This document shows positions 1 to 8,989 of a stretch of DNA of 64,000 nt, piece after piece. Location of the stretch: the NCBI GenBank assembly GCA_905210435.1, contig CAJLWO010000007.1:1-64000 (forward strand). The letters run 5' to 3'. Under the pieces are notes generated by a model. That model worked only from the letters and a program-made list of their open reading frames with translations. It did not search any database and had not been told where the DNA came from. The position numbers were made by a program, and so were the translations under genes. How positions within the stretch are numbered: position 1 is the first letter of the stretch; the number at the start of each line of letters is the position of its first letter. The stretch comes from an uncultured Bacteroidales bacterium (lineage in GTDB: Bacteria > Bacteroidota > Bacteroidia > Bacteroidales > Muribaculaceae).

Positions 1-65
1 AAAGTTACAAAATATCTACGACTTTGACAAATAGTTGGTTAGATATTTACTGAATATCCCTAATT

Positions 66-103
66 AAAAAACAGGCATAAATTTTCTTATGCCTGTTTTT
101 TTT
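66..103. terminator. Bidirectional intrinsic terminator
   Basis: A perfect 15-bp inverted repeat (arms 66-80 and 87-101, 6-nt loop) has the core ACAGGCATAA/TTATGCCTGT, with an A-run on the left and a T-run on the right. It can therefore stop transcription on either strand. Just left of it, a frame ending in a TAG at about 32-34 could be the tail of a gene lying outside the window; ten residues are too few to identify it. Confidence 0.8.
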
Positions 104-412
104 ATTTCTTAACAATCATGGGCATAATTATGGTACATTCGAACTGTAATTTTGTAGCTGAAAGTCATATTGACATTCCTTGTTACGTTTAATTCATATC
201 GGATATGGGAGCTATAATTATGATTGTATGTGCCGTAGCATGGCTTGACCAAGCTCTTAGGAGTGGCGCAAAGTTATGAGAAAATTGCCTTGTAAGAATG
301 ATCTCATTTACATCAGACATTTTTCGACGTGCAGCGTATATTTGGATTAAATCCGGATAAATATCGTGATGACGTATTGAATGTTGTTGCGCGGATATTT
401 TATGCGAGCATA
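104..412. other. Gene-free stretch downstream of queE
   Basis: No open reading frame with coding character is visible here; the frame at 329-574 is antisense to queE. The stretch holds a minus-strand -7-like box (269-276) pointing at the terminator at 66-103, so a transcript of roughly 200 nt is possible. Inside it on the minus strand is a 19-codon frame (ATG near 171) preceded by AAGGA. Its reality is unproven. Confidence 0.4.
269..276 (-). promoter_or_regulatory. Possible -7 element (TAACTTTG)
   Basis: The minus strand reads TAACTTTG, matching the Bacteroidota -7 consensus TAnnTTTG. No TTTG -33 box is seen at the expected spacing. Transcription from here would run leftward into the terminator at 66-103 without crossing a known gene. 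Confidence 0.3.
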
Positions 413-1000
413 TCAGCGTATACCGATTATTTTATGGGTCTGGAGCGAGAGCCTCCACTGTGGATGCTGTTTGATATATTCGATGGTCTCAGACAGAATA
501 CGGGCATTCTCCTGCGGGTTGCCTACATCACATGGCTGAAGATAGCGGCAGTCGGCATAGGTCGTAGTAATTGAGTCGAGGGTGCCCATCTCCTGCCCTT
601 TCCCGTGGTAAAGTGCTTTCAGCTCGTCGATACGTTGTATTTTTATCGGTGCATCTTTTGGGGAGACTGTAATCCAGTCAAGTCTACTCTCAATATCATC
701 GGACAGGCGTATAGATCCGTTAGTCTCTATATGGAGGAATTTCCCAATTTCATGCAATCGGTCTACAAGGTTGTGGGAAAGCTGAAGAGTGGGTTCGCCA
801 CCGGTAAAAATTATGTGTCGTGAGGGATATTTTTGTATTTCGGAAATAATTTCTTCTGTTGTATATTCTTGCCCTTCCTGATGCTTGGTATCGCAGAAGG
901 CACATTTAAGATTGCAGCCGCTGAATCTCACGAACACAGCCGGAGTTCCTGTCCAATATCCTTCTCCTTGAAGAGAATAAAATATTTCGTTGATTTTCAT
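413..1000 (-). CDS. queE: 7-carboxy-7-deazaguanine synthase QueE
   Basis: Radical SAM enzyme that contracts 6-carboxy-5,6,7,8-tetrahydropterin to 7-carboxy-7-deazaguanine on the way to queuosine. The 195-residue protein opens with the QueE signature FYSLQGEG. It carries a CX3CX2C iron-sulfur motif (C29, C33, C36, in SGCNLKCAFCDT) and the glycine-rich FTGGEPTL SAM-binding segment. It lies 10 bp downstream of queD on the same strand, so the two catalyse consecutive steps from one transcript. Length is normal for the Bacteroidota form. Confidence 0.95.
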   Translation of the reverse strand: MKINEIFYSLQGEGYWTGTPAVFVRFSGCNLKCAFCDTKHQEGQEYTTEEIISEIQKYPSRHIIFTGGEPTLQLSHNLVDRLHEIGKFLHIETNGSIRLSDDIESRLDWITVSPKDAPIKIQRIDELKALYHGKGQEMGTLDSITTTYADCRYLQPCDVGNPQENARILSETIEYIKQHPQWRLSLQTHKIIGIR

Positions 1001-1010
1001 GGATCCATTT

Positions 1011-1349
1011 TTATAAGTCAGGTATTTCGTAGATTGCTATATTTCCCTCGCTCTCCTGCACAGAGGCTTTATAGCATTGAGGTATCTGTTCTGTCACCCA
1101 TCTGGCTATATTTTCGGCTGTAGGATTGAAAGGGAGCAGTTCATTGAAATTGCCATGGTCGAGATACCCGTGGATTTTGTCTTTGATATGCTTGAAGTCA
1201 ACTACCATACCGTCCTCATTAAGGTGTTCGGCACGGCAATATATGGTAATGACCCAGTTGTGGCCGTGCAGATTCTCGCACTTACTGCTGTAAGACAGAC
1301 TAAGTGAATGTGAGCCGGCGATTTCGAGACGTTTGATGACGTAGTACAT
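1011..1349 (-). CDS. queD: 6-carboxytetrahydropterin synthase QueD
   Basis: Converts 7,8-dihydroneopterin triphosphate to 6-carboxytetrahydropterin, the substrate of QueE. The 112-residue protein shows the zinc-binding histidines of the PTPS/QueD fold (H14 in AGSHSL; H28 and H30 in NLHGHNW) and the catalytic cysteine C24. The LDHGNFNEL and PTAENIA blocks are also typical. It is the first gene of a queD-queE pair, with a -7 element about 30 nt upstream of its ATG. Confidence 0.95.
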   Translation of the reverse strand: MYYVIKRLEIAGSHSLSLSYSSKCENLHGHNWVITIYCRAEHLNEDGMVVDFKHIKDKIHGYLDHGNFNELLPFNPTAENIARWVTEQIPQCYKASVQESEGNIAIYEIPDL

Positions 1350-1376
1350 GTGGCGCGTTTATATTGTTTCAGAGTG

Positions 1377-1384
1377 CAAAGTTA
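1377..1384 (-). promoter_or_regulatory. -7 promoter element of queDE
   Basis: The minus strand reads TAACTTTG followed by CA, a full match to TAnnTTTG, 28 nt upstream of the queD ATG. A clear -33 box is not evident. Confidence 0.6.
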
Positions 1385-1494
1385 ATATTTATCGGCAAAA
1401 ATTAGTGTAAAAATTTGGCGGCAGCAGAATGAAACCATTGCATTTTTTTGACTTGGCGGATGGAGATAACTGTATGTCAAATACTTATTTTTAT

Positions 1495-1502
1495 TACTTT
1501 TG
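1495..1502 (+). promoter_or_regulatory. -7 promoter element (TACTTTTG)
   Basis: TACTTTTG matches TAnnTTTG and lies 27 nt upstream of the ATG at 1529. It is divergent from the queD promoter. Confidence 0.5.
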
Positions 1503-1528
1503 TGAATGATTAAAACAGATGTAACGAT

Positions 1529-1882
1529 ATGAATATTGAGGATGTAAGGGATTACTGTCTGGCAAAACCGTTTGTCACGGAAGATATGCCGTTTGGCGAG
1601 GGATATGTCACATTCAGGATTGCAGGAAAGATATTCTGTTGTCTGCCATTGACAAAAGGTCAACTCGTGCAGCTTAAATGGAGTCCGGATGAATTTGATG
1701 AAACAGTCGAGACACATGCCTACGTGCATCAGGCATGGCACTGGCATAAACGCCACATGATACAATTCAGTTTTGATGAATATCCTGTACCTGACGGTGT
1801 GGTTAAAATGTTTCTTGACAGATCGTATAATTATGTCTACGGACGTCTGCCTAAAAAAATTAAAACACAGTTTGAAGTATGA
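1529..1882 (+). CDS. MmcQ/YjbR family protein
   Basis: A 117-residue protein of the MmcQ/YjbR (CyaY-like fold) family. Diagnostic features are the N-terminal sequence IEDVRDYCLAKPFVTEDMPF, a central strand-rich part, and a C-terminal helix with LDRSYNYVYGRLPKK. Members are often called DNA-binding, but their cellular role is not established. It overlaps the next gene by 4 bp (ATGA), implying translational coupling. Confidence 0.85.
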   Translation: MNIEDVRDYCLAKPFVTEDMPFGEGYVTFRIAGKIFCCLPLTKGQLVQLKWSPDEFDETVETHAYVHQAWHWHKRHMIQFSFDEYPVPDGVVKMFLDRSYNYVYGRLPKKIKTQFEV

Positions 1883-2391
1883 AAATAGCAGAACTACGCG
1901 ACCGCCTGTCAGGTCGCATTCATGAGAATGACATATTGGAGATGCTGTATTACAAACAGGAATGTCCGGAAATAGCCGACGCTCTTTACGGGTATATGTT
2001 TGATGAGGATATAAAAGTGGCATCAAATGCATTGTGGGTACAGACTTGGGATATGATAGACCGTACGTTGCCTTATCGGGACAAACTTGTATTGCTGGCA
2101 ATAACGACACAGAATGTCACTGTCAGACGCCTTTCATTGACATTGCTGGAAAGAATGGAATGGAATAAAAATGACATCAGGACCGATTTTCTCGATTTCT
2201 GTATGGGAAAGATATTGTCGCAGTCAGAATCGCCAGGAGTGAGGACGCTATGTATAAAACTCGGATACCAACAATGTCGTCATTATCCTGAACTTATGGA
2301 GGAACTGAAATTATTGCTTGATTCTTTGTCTGAAATGCCGATTACACCAGCTATAGCGTGTGTACGGAAAAATGTGCTGAAAAAAATGTAA
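1879..2391 (+). CDS. HEAT-repeat-like hypothetical protein
   Basis: A 170-residue, mostly helical protein. Repeated motifs of about 40 residues (VASNALWVQTWDM; TVRRLSLTLLERMEW; GVRTLCIKLGYQQC) resemble the helix pairs of HEAT repeats, as found in DNA-alkylation-repair-like or adaptor proteins. No catalytic motif is visible and there is no signal peptide. It starts inside the stop region of the MmcQ/YjbR gene, so the two probably work together. Function is unknown; the repeat assignment is by eye. Confidence 0.7.
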   Translation: MKIAELRDRLSGRIHENDILEMLYYKQECPEIADALYGYMFDEDIKVASNALWVQTWDMIDRTLPYRDKLVLLAITTQNVTVRRLSLTLLERMEWNKNDIRTDFLDFCMGKILSQSESPGVRTLCIKLGYQQCRHYPELMEELKLLLDSLSEMPITPAIACVRKNVLKKM

Positions 2392-2513
2392 AAATCAATA
2401 ATTTTTCTACTTGATTATATCTATGGGTATGAAAATCGCATTGATGAAACGACAGTTTTATTTTAAGATACGTTTGTACGGGTATTGATTATACGTGTAA
2501 AGATTAATATCAT

Positions 2514-2521
2514 TAATTTTG
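2514..2521 (+). promoter_or_regulatory. -7 promoter element (TAATTTTG)
   Basis: TAATTTTG matches TAnnTTTG, 40 nt upstream of the alpha-mannosidase ATG. A second match (TACGTTTG) lies at 2469-2476. Confidence 0.45.
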
Positions 2522-2561
2522 TAAATGCAATTGAAATGAAAAACCATTAACCTTATTTATC

Positions 2562-5500
2562 ATGAAAATATACCGACATATACCTCTTGCATCGTGTCTG
2601 CTTTCCGTATTTATTGCCGGGTCGCCGGATGTGGCCGGTGAAGAGCCTGACAAGCCCGTAGCCTATCTGGTGTCAGACGCACATCTTGATACCCAATGGA
2701 ACTGGGATTTGCAGACAACAATTCGTGATTACGTATGGAATACCGTCAACCGTAATCTGAATCTCTTTGACAAATATCCTGAGTATATATTCAACTTTGA
2801 AGGAGGGATAAAATATGCGTGGATGAAAGAATATTATCCGCGGGAATATGAACTTGTCAAAAAACGTATTGCTGAAGGGAGATGGCATGTTAGCGGGTCG
2901 AGTTGGGACGCTACCGATGTGATAGTGCCGTCAGTAGAATCGACCATACGCAACATATTGCTTGGTCAGACATTTTATCGTGATGAATTCGGTATCGAGA
3001 GCTCTGATATATTTCTACCGGATTGTTTCGGTTTCGGATGGACATTGCCTACAATTGCCTCTCATTGCGGTCTTATAGGGTTTTCATCACAAAAACTCGC
3101 ATGGCGCAATAATCCGTTTTACGGAGACCGGAAAATTCCATTTTCTATCGGCCTTTGGCAGGGTGTCGACGGTGCACGTGTAATGATGACACACGGATTT
3201 GATTATACTACTCGATGGGGAGATGAAGATTTGACTTATAGCACCGTCCTGGCCGAGAGGGCATCTTTAAGCCCGCTGAACATGGTTTATCATTATTACG
3301 GTACAGGAGATGTGGGCGGCTCGCCTACGCAGACATCGGTCGATGCTGTTGACAGAGCTGCCGGAAGTGATGGCAAAATTAAAATAATCAGTGCGACAAG
3401 TGACCGTATATATAAAGATTTCGCGCCCTACTCCGAACATCCCGAATTGCCTGTATTCGATGGAGAGCTTACAATGGATGTACACGGTACCGGCTGTTAT
3501 ACGTCGCAGGCGGCAATGAAACTTTACAATCGCCAGAATGAACTGCTCGGCGACGCGGCGGAGCGCTCGGCAGTAGCGGCCGAATTGCTTGCCGGAGTTA
3601 GATATCCGGGAGATGCACTCACTGACTCATGGCGAAGATTTATTTTTCACCAGTTTCATGATGACCTTACCGGCACAAGCATTCCGCGGGCATACGAATT
3701 TTCCTGGAACGATGAATTGATTTCACTGAAACAGTTTTCCGATATTCTGACTGCATCATCAGGCGCTGTTGCAAAAAAAATGGATACGCGGGTATCCGGA
3801 GTACCTGTCGTGCTGTTTAACGCGCTCGGAAATGACGTATCGGATATTGTGGAGTTCGCATTGCCGGCCGACCATTGTCCTGCAAAGGTAACATTGGTAG
3901 ATGGAGCGGGTCACAAGAGCGATGCTCAAGTGGCGGGATATAGTGACGGTACGGTTTATATCGTAGCAGAGGCTAATGTCCCTGCCTGCGGATATGCTGT
4001 CGCGGATGTCAGGCTTAGCGGAAAAGAAGCCTTGCCAGTGCCGCAGCCGGCCAATACGGTTGAGAACTCACATTATAAAATCACTGTCGATAGAAACGGA
4101 GATATAATATCGTTAATCGACAAGTCTTTGGGAAAAGAACTGGTAGCGCACGGAAAGGCCATCAGGCTCGCTTTGTTCGAGGAAAACAAATCATATTCGT
4201 GGCCTGCCTGGGAAATTTTGAAAAGCACTCTTGAGCAAACTCCTGTTTCAATTACCGAGAACGTCAAAGTTTCATTAATTGAAAATGGCCCGGTGCGACA
4301 TACATTATGTATTGAAAAGGATTATCAAGATTCAAAATTTCGACAATATATCCGGTTATATGAAGGCGCTTCGGCAGCCCGGATAGATTTTTATAATGAA
4401 GTGGACTGGGCTACCGGAAATGCTTTGCTCAAAGCTGAATTTCCGTTGACAATCGGAAGCCCGGTCGCGACGTACGACCTCGGACTCGGGACAATAGAGC
4501 GTAATAACAATACCGCGACTGCATACGAAGTATATGCGCAGCGGTGGGCCGATCTTACCGACAGCACCGGCGAATATGGCCTCACTATAATGAATGATTG
4601 CAAATACGGCTGGGATAAACCTGACGACAATACACTACGGCTTACACTCCTGCACACACCTGCTACGGAATATGGTTTTACTTATCAGAACCGACAGGAT
4701 TTCGGCCATCATACATTTACATACAGTCTGTATCCGCATGCAGGGCCCCTGGACAAGACCAAGGCATCGATGGAAGCCGATATTTTAAACCAACGGCTTA
4801 AGGCATTTGTGACCGGGAAACATCCCGGCGAACTTGGTAAGTCATTCTCTCTTGCGCAGTCAGACAATCCGGCTATCGCAGTCAAGGCATTCAAAAAAGC
4901 TGAAAAATCGGAAGAATATGTAATACGCATATATGAAACATCAGGCAGTCAGAAACAGACCGGTCAAATCAAGTTGCCGTATCCGATTAAATCGGCGGTT
5001 GAGGCAGATGGTACCGAGAAGACGTTGAAGCCGGTATCATTCAACGGAAACAATCTGGATGTTTCGGTAGGGAGAAACGGCATAAGCACATATAAGGTCA
5101 TTTTCAACGTGCCGCTTACTGAGCGCGACAATGATTTTGTCATGCTCCCCCTTCCTTTCGATAAAAGATGCTTCAGTTTGAACGCATTTGAATGTGACGC
5201 GGATTTTTCCGAAGGCTTTTCATTTGCCGCCGAACTTATCCCTGATACCATAATAGCATCAGGTATTCCTTTCCGCCCTGAGATCGAAGGACTTCTCAAT
5301 GGTAAAAAATGTATGGGCGACACTCTTGCGCTACCTGATGGGCAGTATCGAAAATTATATATCCTTGCGGCTTCATCTATTGAAAGCGGATCGGCCAAAG
5401 GAAATATTTATGCCGGTAATTCATGTACCACAATCGATGTGCCGTCGTATAGCGAATTTATAGGACAGTGGGGGCACGCCGGTCATACGGTAGGCTATAT

Positions 5501-6182
5501 GAAGAATGACGAGATTGCATATATAGGTACGCACCGGCATGCTCCCGACGGCGATTGCCCGTATGAATTCGCTTACATGTTCAAATATAATATCGACCTG
5601 CCGAAAGATACACGACAGATAATATTGCCGGACAACCCCGACATAGTTATTTTTGCCGCGACATTGTCAACGGATGCGACCGATAAATTTTCCGCTGTAA
5701 GTGAATTGTTCCGAACTTCAATTGTCAATAAATCCCCGGCAAAAGAGTCCGATGCTCAAATACATGAAAAGAGTCTTGTGAACGCCGGAAATATGATTGC
5801 ATGGTCGGGATATGTAAATGAGAAAGAGCGTCCTGAATTTCTGCATGACGGAGATTTATCGACAAAATGGTGTGATACTACGGGAATTCCATCTTATGTG
5901 GATTACGACCTGGGAGCGCCTTGTGTGATTTCCGGATGGTCGATGACCGGAGCCGCGATTGAAAATCCGGCTTACATAACATCGACATGTCTTCTCCAGA
6001 CTAAAAACAGAGTTGACGATGACTGGCGTACAGCTGATGCAATGTTCGCCAATAAAAAGAATACAGTAAGGCGCGTGCTTAATGCACCCGTGACGGCACG
6101 ATATGTTCGTCTCCTTATCGTACAGCCGGAACAGTCGGCCGAAGGCAACGCTACACGTATATATGAGTTCTCGGTGTATTGA
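2562..6182 (+). CDS. Secreted GH38 alpha-mannosidase with C-terminal F5/8 C-like domain
   Basis: A 1206-residue exported glycoside hydrolase predicted to remove alpha-mannose from glycans. A signal peptide occupies roughly residues 1-26. The GH38 catalytic domain carries the metal-binding HLDTQW motif (H41, D43) and the probable nucleophile D154 in LPDCFGFGW. FHQFHDDLTGTSI is the expected late catalytic-domain motif. Beta-rich GH38 domains follow. The last 140 or so residues (LHDGDLSTKWCD, then YVRLLI) look like a discoidin/F5-8 type C carbohydrate-binding module. It stands alone: no susCD pair is next to it. This suggests host-mucin or yeast-mannan foraging or turnover. Confidence 0.9.
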   Translation: MKIYRHIPLASCLLSVFIAGSPDVAGEEPDKPVAYLVSDAHLDTQWNWDLQTTIRDYVWNTVNRNLNLFDKYPEYIFNFEGGIKYAWMKEYYPREYELVKKRIAEGRWHVSGSSWDATDVIVPSVESTIRNILLGQTFYRDEFGIESSDIFLPDCFGFGWTLPTIASHCGLIGFSSQKLAWRNNPFYGDRKIPFSIGLWQGVDGARVMMTHGFDYTTRWGDEDLTYSTVLAERASLSPLNMVYHYYGTGDVGGSPTQTSVDAVDRAAGSDGKIKIISATSDRIYKDFAPYSEHPELPVFDGELTMDVHGTGCYTSQAAMKLYNRQNELLGDAAERSAVAAELLAGVRYPGDALTDSWRRFIFHQFHDDLTGTSIPRAYEFSWNDELISLKQFSDILTASSGAVAKKMDTRVSGVPVVLFNALGNDVSDIVEFALPADHCPAKVTLVDGAGHKSDAQVAGYSDGTVYIVAEANVPACGYAVADVRLSGKEALPVPQPANTVENSHYKITVDRNGDIISLIDKSLGKELVAHGKAIRLALFEENKSYSWPAWEILKSTLEQTPVSITENVKVSLIENGPVRHTLCIEKDYQDSKFRQYIRLYEGASAARIDFYNEVDWATGNALLKAEFPLTIGSPVATYDLGLGTIERNNNTATAYEVYAQRWADLTDSTGEYGLTIMNDCKYGWDKPDDNTLRLTLLHTPATEYGFTYQNRQDFGHHTFTYSLYPHAGPLDKTKASMEADILNQRLKAFVTGKHPGELGKSFSLAQSDNPAIAVKAFKKAEKSEEYVIRIYETSGSQKQTGQIKLPYPIKSAVEADGTEKTLKPVSFNGNNLDVSVGRNGISTYKVIFNVPLTERDNDFVMLPLPFDKRCFSLNAFECDADFSEGFSFAAELIPDTIIASGIPFRPEIEGLLNGKKCMGDTLALPDGQYRKLYILAASSIESGSAKGNIYAGNSCTTIDVPSYSEFIGQWGHAGHTVGYMKNDEIAYIGTHRHAPDGDCPYEFAYMFKYNIDLPKDTRQIILPDNPDIVIFAATLSTDATDKFSAVSELFRTSIVNKSPAKESDAQIHEKSLVNAGNMIAWSGYVNEKERPEFLHDGDLSTKWCDTTGIPSYVDYDLGAPCVISGWSMTGAAIENPAYITSTCLLQTKNRVDDDWRTADAMFANKKNTVRRVLNAPVTARYVRLLIVQPEQSAEGNATRIYEFSVY

Positions 6183-6240
6183 TATTGTCATAGATATTAC
6201 ATTAATAACCAAAAACGGACTCGTTTTTTTACCCAAAATA

Positions 6241-6272
6241 GGCCCGGCACATTTTTTCTTATGTGTCGGGCC
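6241..6272. terminator. Perfect inverted repeat, probable terminator
   Basis: Twelve-bp arms GGCCCGGCACAT (6241-6252) and ATGTGTCGGGCC (6261-6272) flank an 8-nt T-rich loop. It sits between the mannosidase stop and the rfbD promoter. The T-tract on the plus strand is poor, so termination may rely on stem strength; one G-T-type position appears in the stem. Confidence 0.55.
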
Positions 6273-6294
6273 TAAAAAGTAATGTTTTTTTCAT

Positions 6295-6302
6295 TACCTT
6301 TG
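6295..6302 (+). promoter_or_regulatory. -7 promoter element of rfbD-prfC
   Basis: TACCTTTG followed by CA matches TAnnTTTG, 31 nt upstream of the rfbD ATG. Confidence 0.6.
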
Positions 6303-6332
6303 CAGGTAAAATAATCAAAAACATATATCCAG

Positions 6333-7196
6333 ATGAAAATCTTAATTACCGGAGCCAACGGGCAATTGGGGCATGAAATGAGAAACGTGCTTGAAGAGAA
6401 GATGCCGGGTATCACACTCTATACAGATATTGATGAGCTGGACCTGACAGATGCCAAAGCAGTGGAGAACTATGTTATAGATAACGATGTCACGCATATT
6501 ATTAACTGTGCGGCATATACAAATGTGGACCGCGCGGAAGAGGATAAGTTGCTTTGCGCGTCAATCAATGTAAACGCAGTAAAAAATCTCGCTGCCGCAG
6601 CCGACCAGAACGGCGCAAAAATAATACATATCTCGACCGATTACGTTTTTGACGGTAAATCATACAAACCCTACAGCGAATCGGACAAGGTAAATCCCAT
6701 CTCGCAGTACGGCACTACCAAACGTCAGGGAGAGACTTCGCTGCTGGCGCTTGCTCCCAACAGCATAATCATACGTACGGCGTGGCTGTATTCTCCTTAC
6801 GGTAAGAATTTTGTAAAGACAATGCTTAATCTCGGCGCCACGCGAAAGGAGCTGCGTGTAGTGTGCGACCAGATTGGTACGCCTACCTACGCGCGTGACC
6901 TCGCCGATGCCATCTACGCCATTCTGTCATCGCAGCAGTGGGTGTCGGGTATATATCATTTTACCGATGAAGGGGCGTGCTCGTGGTATGACTTCACGAA
7001 AGCCATAATGCGTATAGCCGGCCTCAAGGATTGCAAGGTCTACCCCATTCCATCCGAAGACTATCCTACGGCTGCCGCACGTCCATATTACAGCGTACTC
7101 AACCGTAACCGTATAAAAGTGACATACGACATAGAGATACCCCATTGGGAAGAATCTCTTCAGGATTGTATCAAACGCTTAAAGGCTGAGGATTGA
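6333..7196 (+). CDS. rfbD: dTDP-4-dehydrorhamnose reductase
   Basis: Final enzyme of dTDP-L-rhamnose synthesis: an NAD(P)H-dependent reductase of the extended SDR family. In 287 residues it shows the Rossmann motif GANGQLG (7-13), the STDYVFDG block (101-108) and the catalytic YxxxK (Y126, K130). The other rml genes are not in this window. Its stop codon shares one base with the prfC ATG, so the two are cotranscribed although their functions are unrelated. Confidence 0.93.
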   Translation: MKILITGANGQLGHEMRNVLEEKMPGITLYTDIDELDLTDAKAVENYVIDNDVTHIINCAAYTNVDRAEEDKLLCASINVNAVKNLAAAADQNGAKIIHISTDYVFDGKSYKPYSESDKVNPISQYGTTKRQGETSLLALAPNSIIIRTAWLYSPYGKNFVKTMLNLGATRKELRVVCDQIGTPTYARDLADAIYAILSSQQWVSGIYHFTDEGACSWYDFTKAIMRIAGLKDCKVYPIPSEDYPTAAARPYYSVLNRNRIKVTYDIEIPHWEESLQDCIKRLKAED

Positions 7197-8776
7197 TGGC
7201 GGCATTGACAGAAGAAATAGACCGAAGGCGCACTTTTGCCATAATATCACACCCTGACGCCGGAAAAACCACTTTGACTGAAAAGCTGCTGCTCTTTGGA
7301 GGTGCGATACATATCGCCGGAGCTGTCAAATCCAACAAGATAAAAAAGACGGCTACCAGTGACTGGATGGAGATAGAAAAGCAGCGTGGCATATCGGTCG
7401 CAACATCAGTGATGGGATTTAACTACAAGGATTACAAGATAAATATCCTTGATACCCCCGGACACCAGGATTTCGCAGAAGATACCTACCGCACACTTAC
7501 GGCTGTCGACAGTGTAATCATCGTGGTCGATGTGGCCAAAGGTGTAGAGATGCAGACCCGCAAGCTGATGGAAGTATGCCGCATGCGAAATACTCCGGTC
7601 ATCATATTTGTCAACAAACTTGACCGTGAAGGACGTGATCCGTTTGAGATACTTGATGAGCTTGAGTCGGAACTTAAGATTTCCGTGCGTCCTTTGTCAT
7701 GGCCTATAAATATAGGAGCCAAATTCAAAGGGGTATATAATATATATGAGCATAGTCTTGATTTGTTCACTCCGAGCAAGCAGACAATATCGAGCCGTGT
7801 TGAGATAGATGATGTCAACGATCCGCGTATCGATGAGAATGTCGGAGAAAAAGATGCCGCCAAATTGCGCGAGGATCTCGAACTTATAGAAGGTGTATAT
7901 CCCGAGTTTGACGTGAATGAATATCTTGCCGGAAAACTGGCTCCGGTATTCTTCGGCTCGGCACTGAATATGTTCGGCGTGAAAGAGCTGCTTGACTGCT
8001 TTGTGGAAATTGCTCCTTCACCCCGTCCGGTTATGGCTCAGGAACGGGAAATCAGGCCCGAGGAGAATAACTTCTCAGGGTTTGTATTCAAGATTCATGC
8101 CAATATGGATCCCAACCACCGCAGCTGTATTGCTTTTGTGAAAATATGTTCGGGCAAATTCGAACGTAACGCCAACTATAAGCATGTCCGCTCGGGCAAG
8201 ATGATGCGTTTTGCCGCTCCTACTGCATTTATGGCGCAGAAAAAGAGCATTGTCGACGAAGCATACCCCGGAGATATTGTCGGTATACCGGATACAGGCA
8301 ATTTTAAAATCGGTGATACGCTGACTTCCGGGGAAGAACTTCACTTCAAAGGATTGCCAAGTTTCTCGCCCGAAATGTTCAAATATATCGAGAATACCGA
8401 TCCTATGAAGTCAAAGCAGCTTGACAAGGGAATCCAGCAGCTGATGGATGAGGGTGTGGCACAATTGTTCGTCAATCAGTTCAACGGTCGAAAACTTATC
8501 GGAACAGTCGGACAGCTTCAGTTTGAAGTCATCCAGTATCGTCTTCTTCATGAATATGGCGCACAGTGCCGTTGGGAGCCGATTTCGCTGTACAAGGCAT
8601 GTTGGATAGAAAGTGACGATGCCGAAGCGCTCGCCGCATTCAAAAAACGCAAACACCAGTTCATGGCGGTTGACCGTGAAGGACGCGACGTGTTCCTTGC
8701 CGATTCCAACTATGTGCTTCAGATGGCACAAAATGATTTTCCCAAGATAAAGTTCTATTTTTCGAGCGAATTTTAG
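7196..8776 (+). CDS. prfC: Peptide chain release factor 3
   Basis: A class II release factor GTPase that removes RF1/RF2 from the ribosome after termination. The 526-residue protein has G1 HPDAGKTT (residues 19-26), G3 DTPGHQDF and G4 NKLDREGRDP, then the RF3-specific domains II and III. The ATG at 7196 is preferred over the TTG at 7193; it overlaps the rfbD stop as TGATG. Length matches the family. Confidence 0.96.
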   Translation: MAALTEEIDRRRTFAIISHPDAGKTTLTEKLLLFGGAIHIAGAVKSNKIKKTATSDWMEIEKQRGISVATSVMGFNYKDYKINILDTPGHQDFAEDTYRTLTAVDSVIIVVDVAKGVEMQTRKLMEVCRMRNTPVIIFVNKLDREGRDPFEILDELESELKISVRPLSWPINIGAKFKGVYNIYEHSLDLFTPSKQTISSRVEIDDVNDPRIDENVGEKDAAKLREDLELIEGVYPEFDVNEYLAGKLAPVFFGSALNMFGVKELLDCFVEIAPSPRPVMAQEREIRPEENNFSGFVFKIHANMDPNHRSCIAFVKICSGKFERNANYKHVRSGKMMRFAAPTAFMAQKKSIVDEAYPGDIVGIPDTGNFKIGDTLTSGEELHFKGLPSFSPEMFKYIENTDPMKSKQLDKGIQQLMDEGVAQLFVNQFNGRKLIGTVGQLQFEVIQYRLLHEYGAQCRWEPISLYKACWIESDDAEALAAFKKRKHQFMAVDREGRDVFLADSNYVLQMAQNDFPKIKFYFSSEF

Positions 8777-8860
8777 CAAAAACGTTAATAAAAACGACAA
8801 ATTTATCACACAAACGTTAAAAATACTTTGTAAAGTGATATTTTAGCTATTAAAAATAGT

Positions 8861-8868
8861 TATCTTTG
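8861..8868 (+). promoter_or_regulatory. -7 promoter element of the threonine operon
   Basis: TATCTTTG matches TAnnTTTG, 121 nt upstream of the thrA ATG, which leaves a leader of more than 100 nt. The leader contains a GGAAG/CTTCC pairing (near 8910-8940). No threonine-rich leader peptide could be read in it, so attenuation is not supported. Confidence 0.6.
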
Positions 8869-8989
8869 TAAAGAGAAGTCGAAACGAGCATTCCGCACAA
8901 AAAACAAAGGAAGCCGGACGCTGACGGTTGCACCTGCTTCCGTGTTGCGATGTCGACATATTTCACAACAAGGTATCAGTACAAGAGGT

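Noticed and set aside
8942..8989. Longer thrA reading frame from a GTG codon
   Set aside because: The 16 extra residues are unlike aspartate kinases; the family start MKVLKFGG fits the ATG at 8990.
8880..8989. Threonine attenuator leader peptide ahead of thrA
   Set aside because: No short frame rich in Thr or Ile codons was found in the leader and there is no T-tract hairpin.
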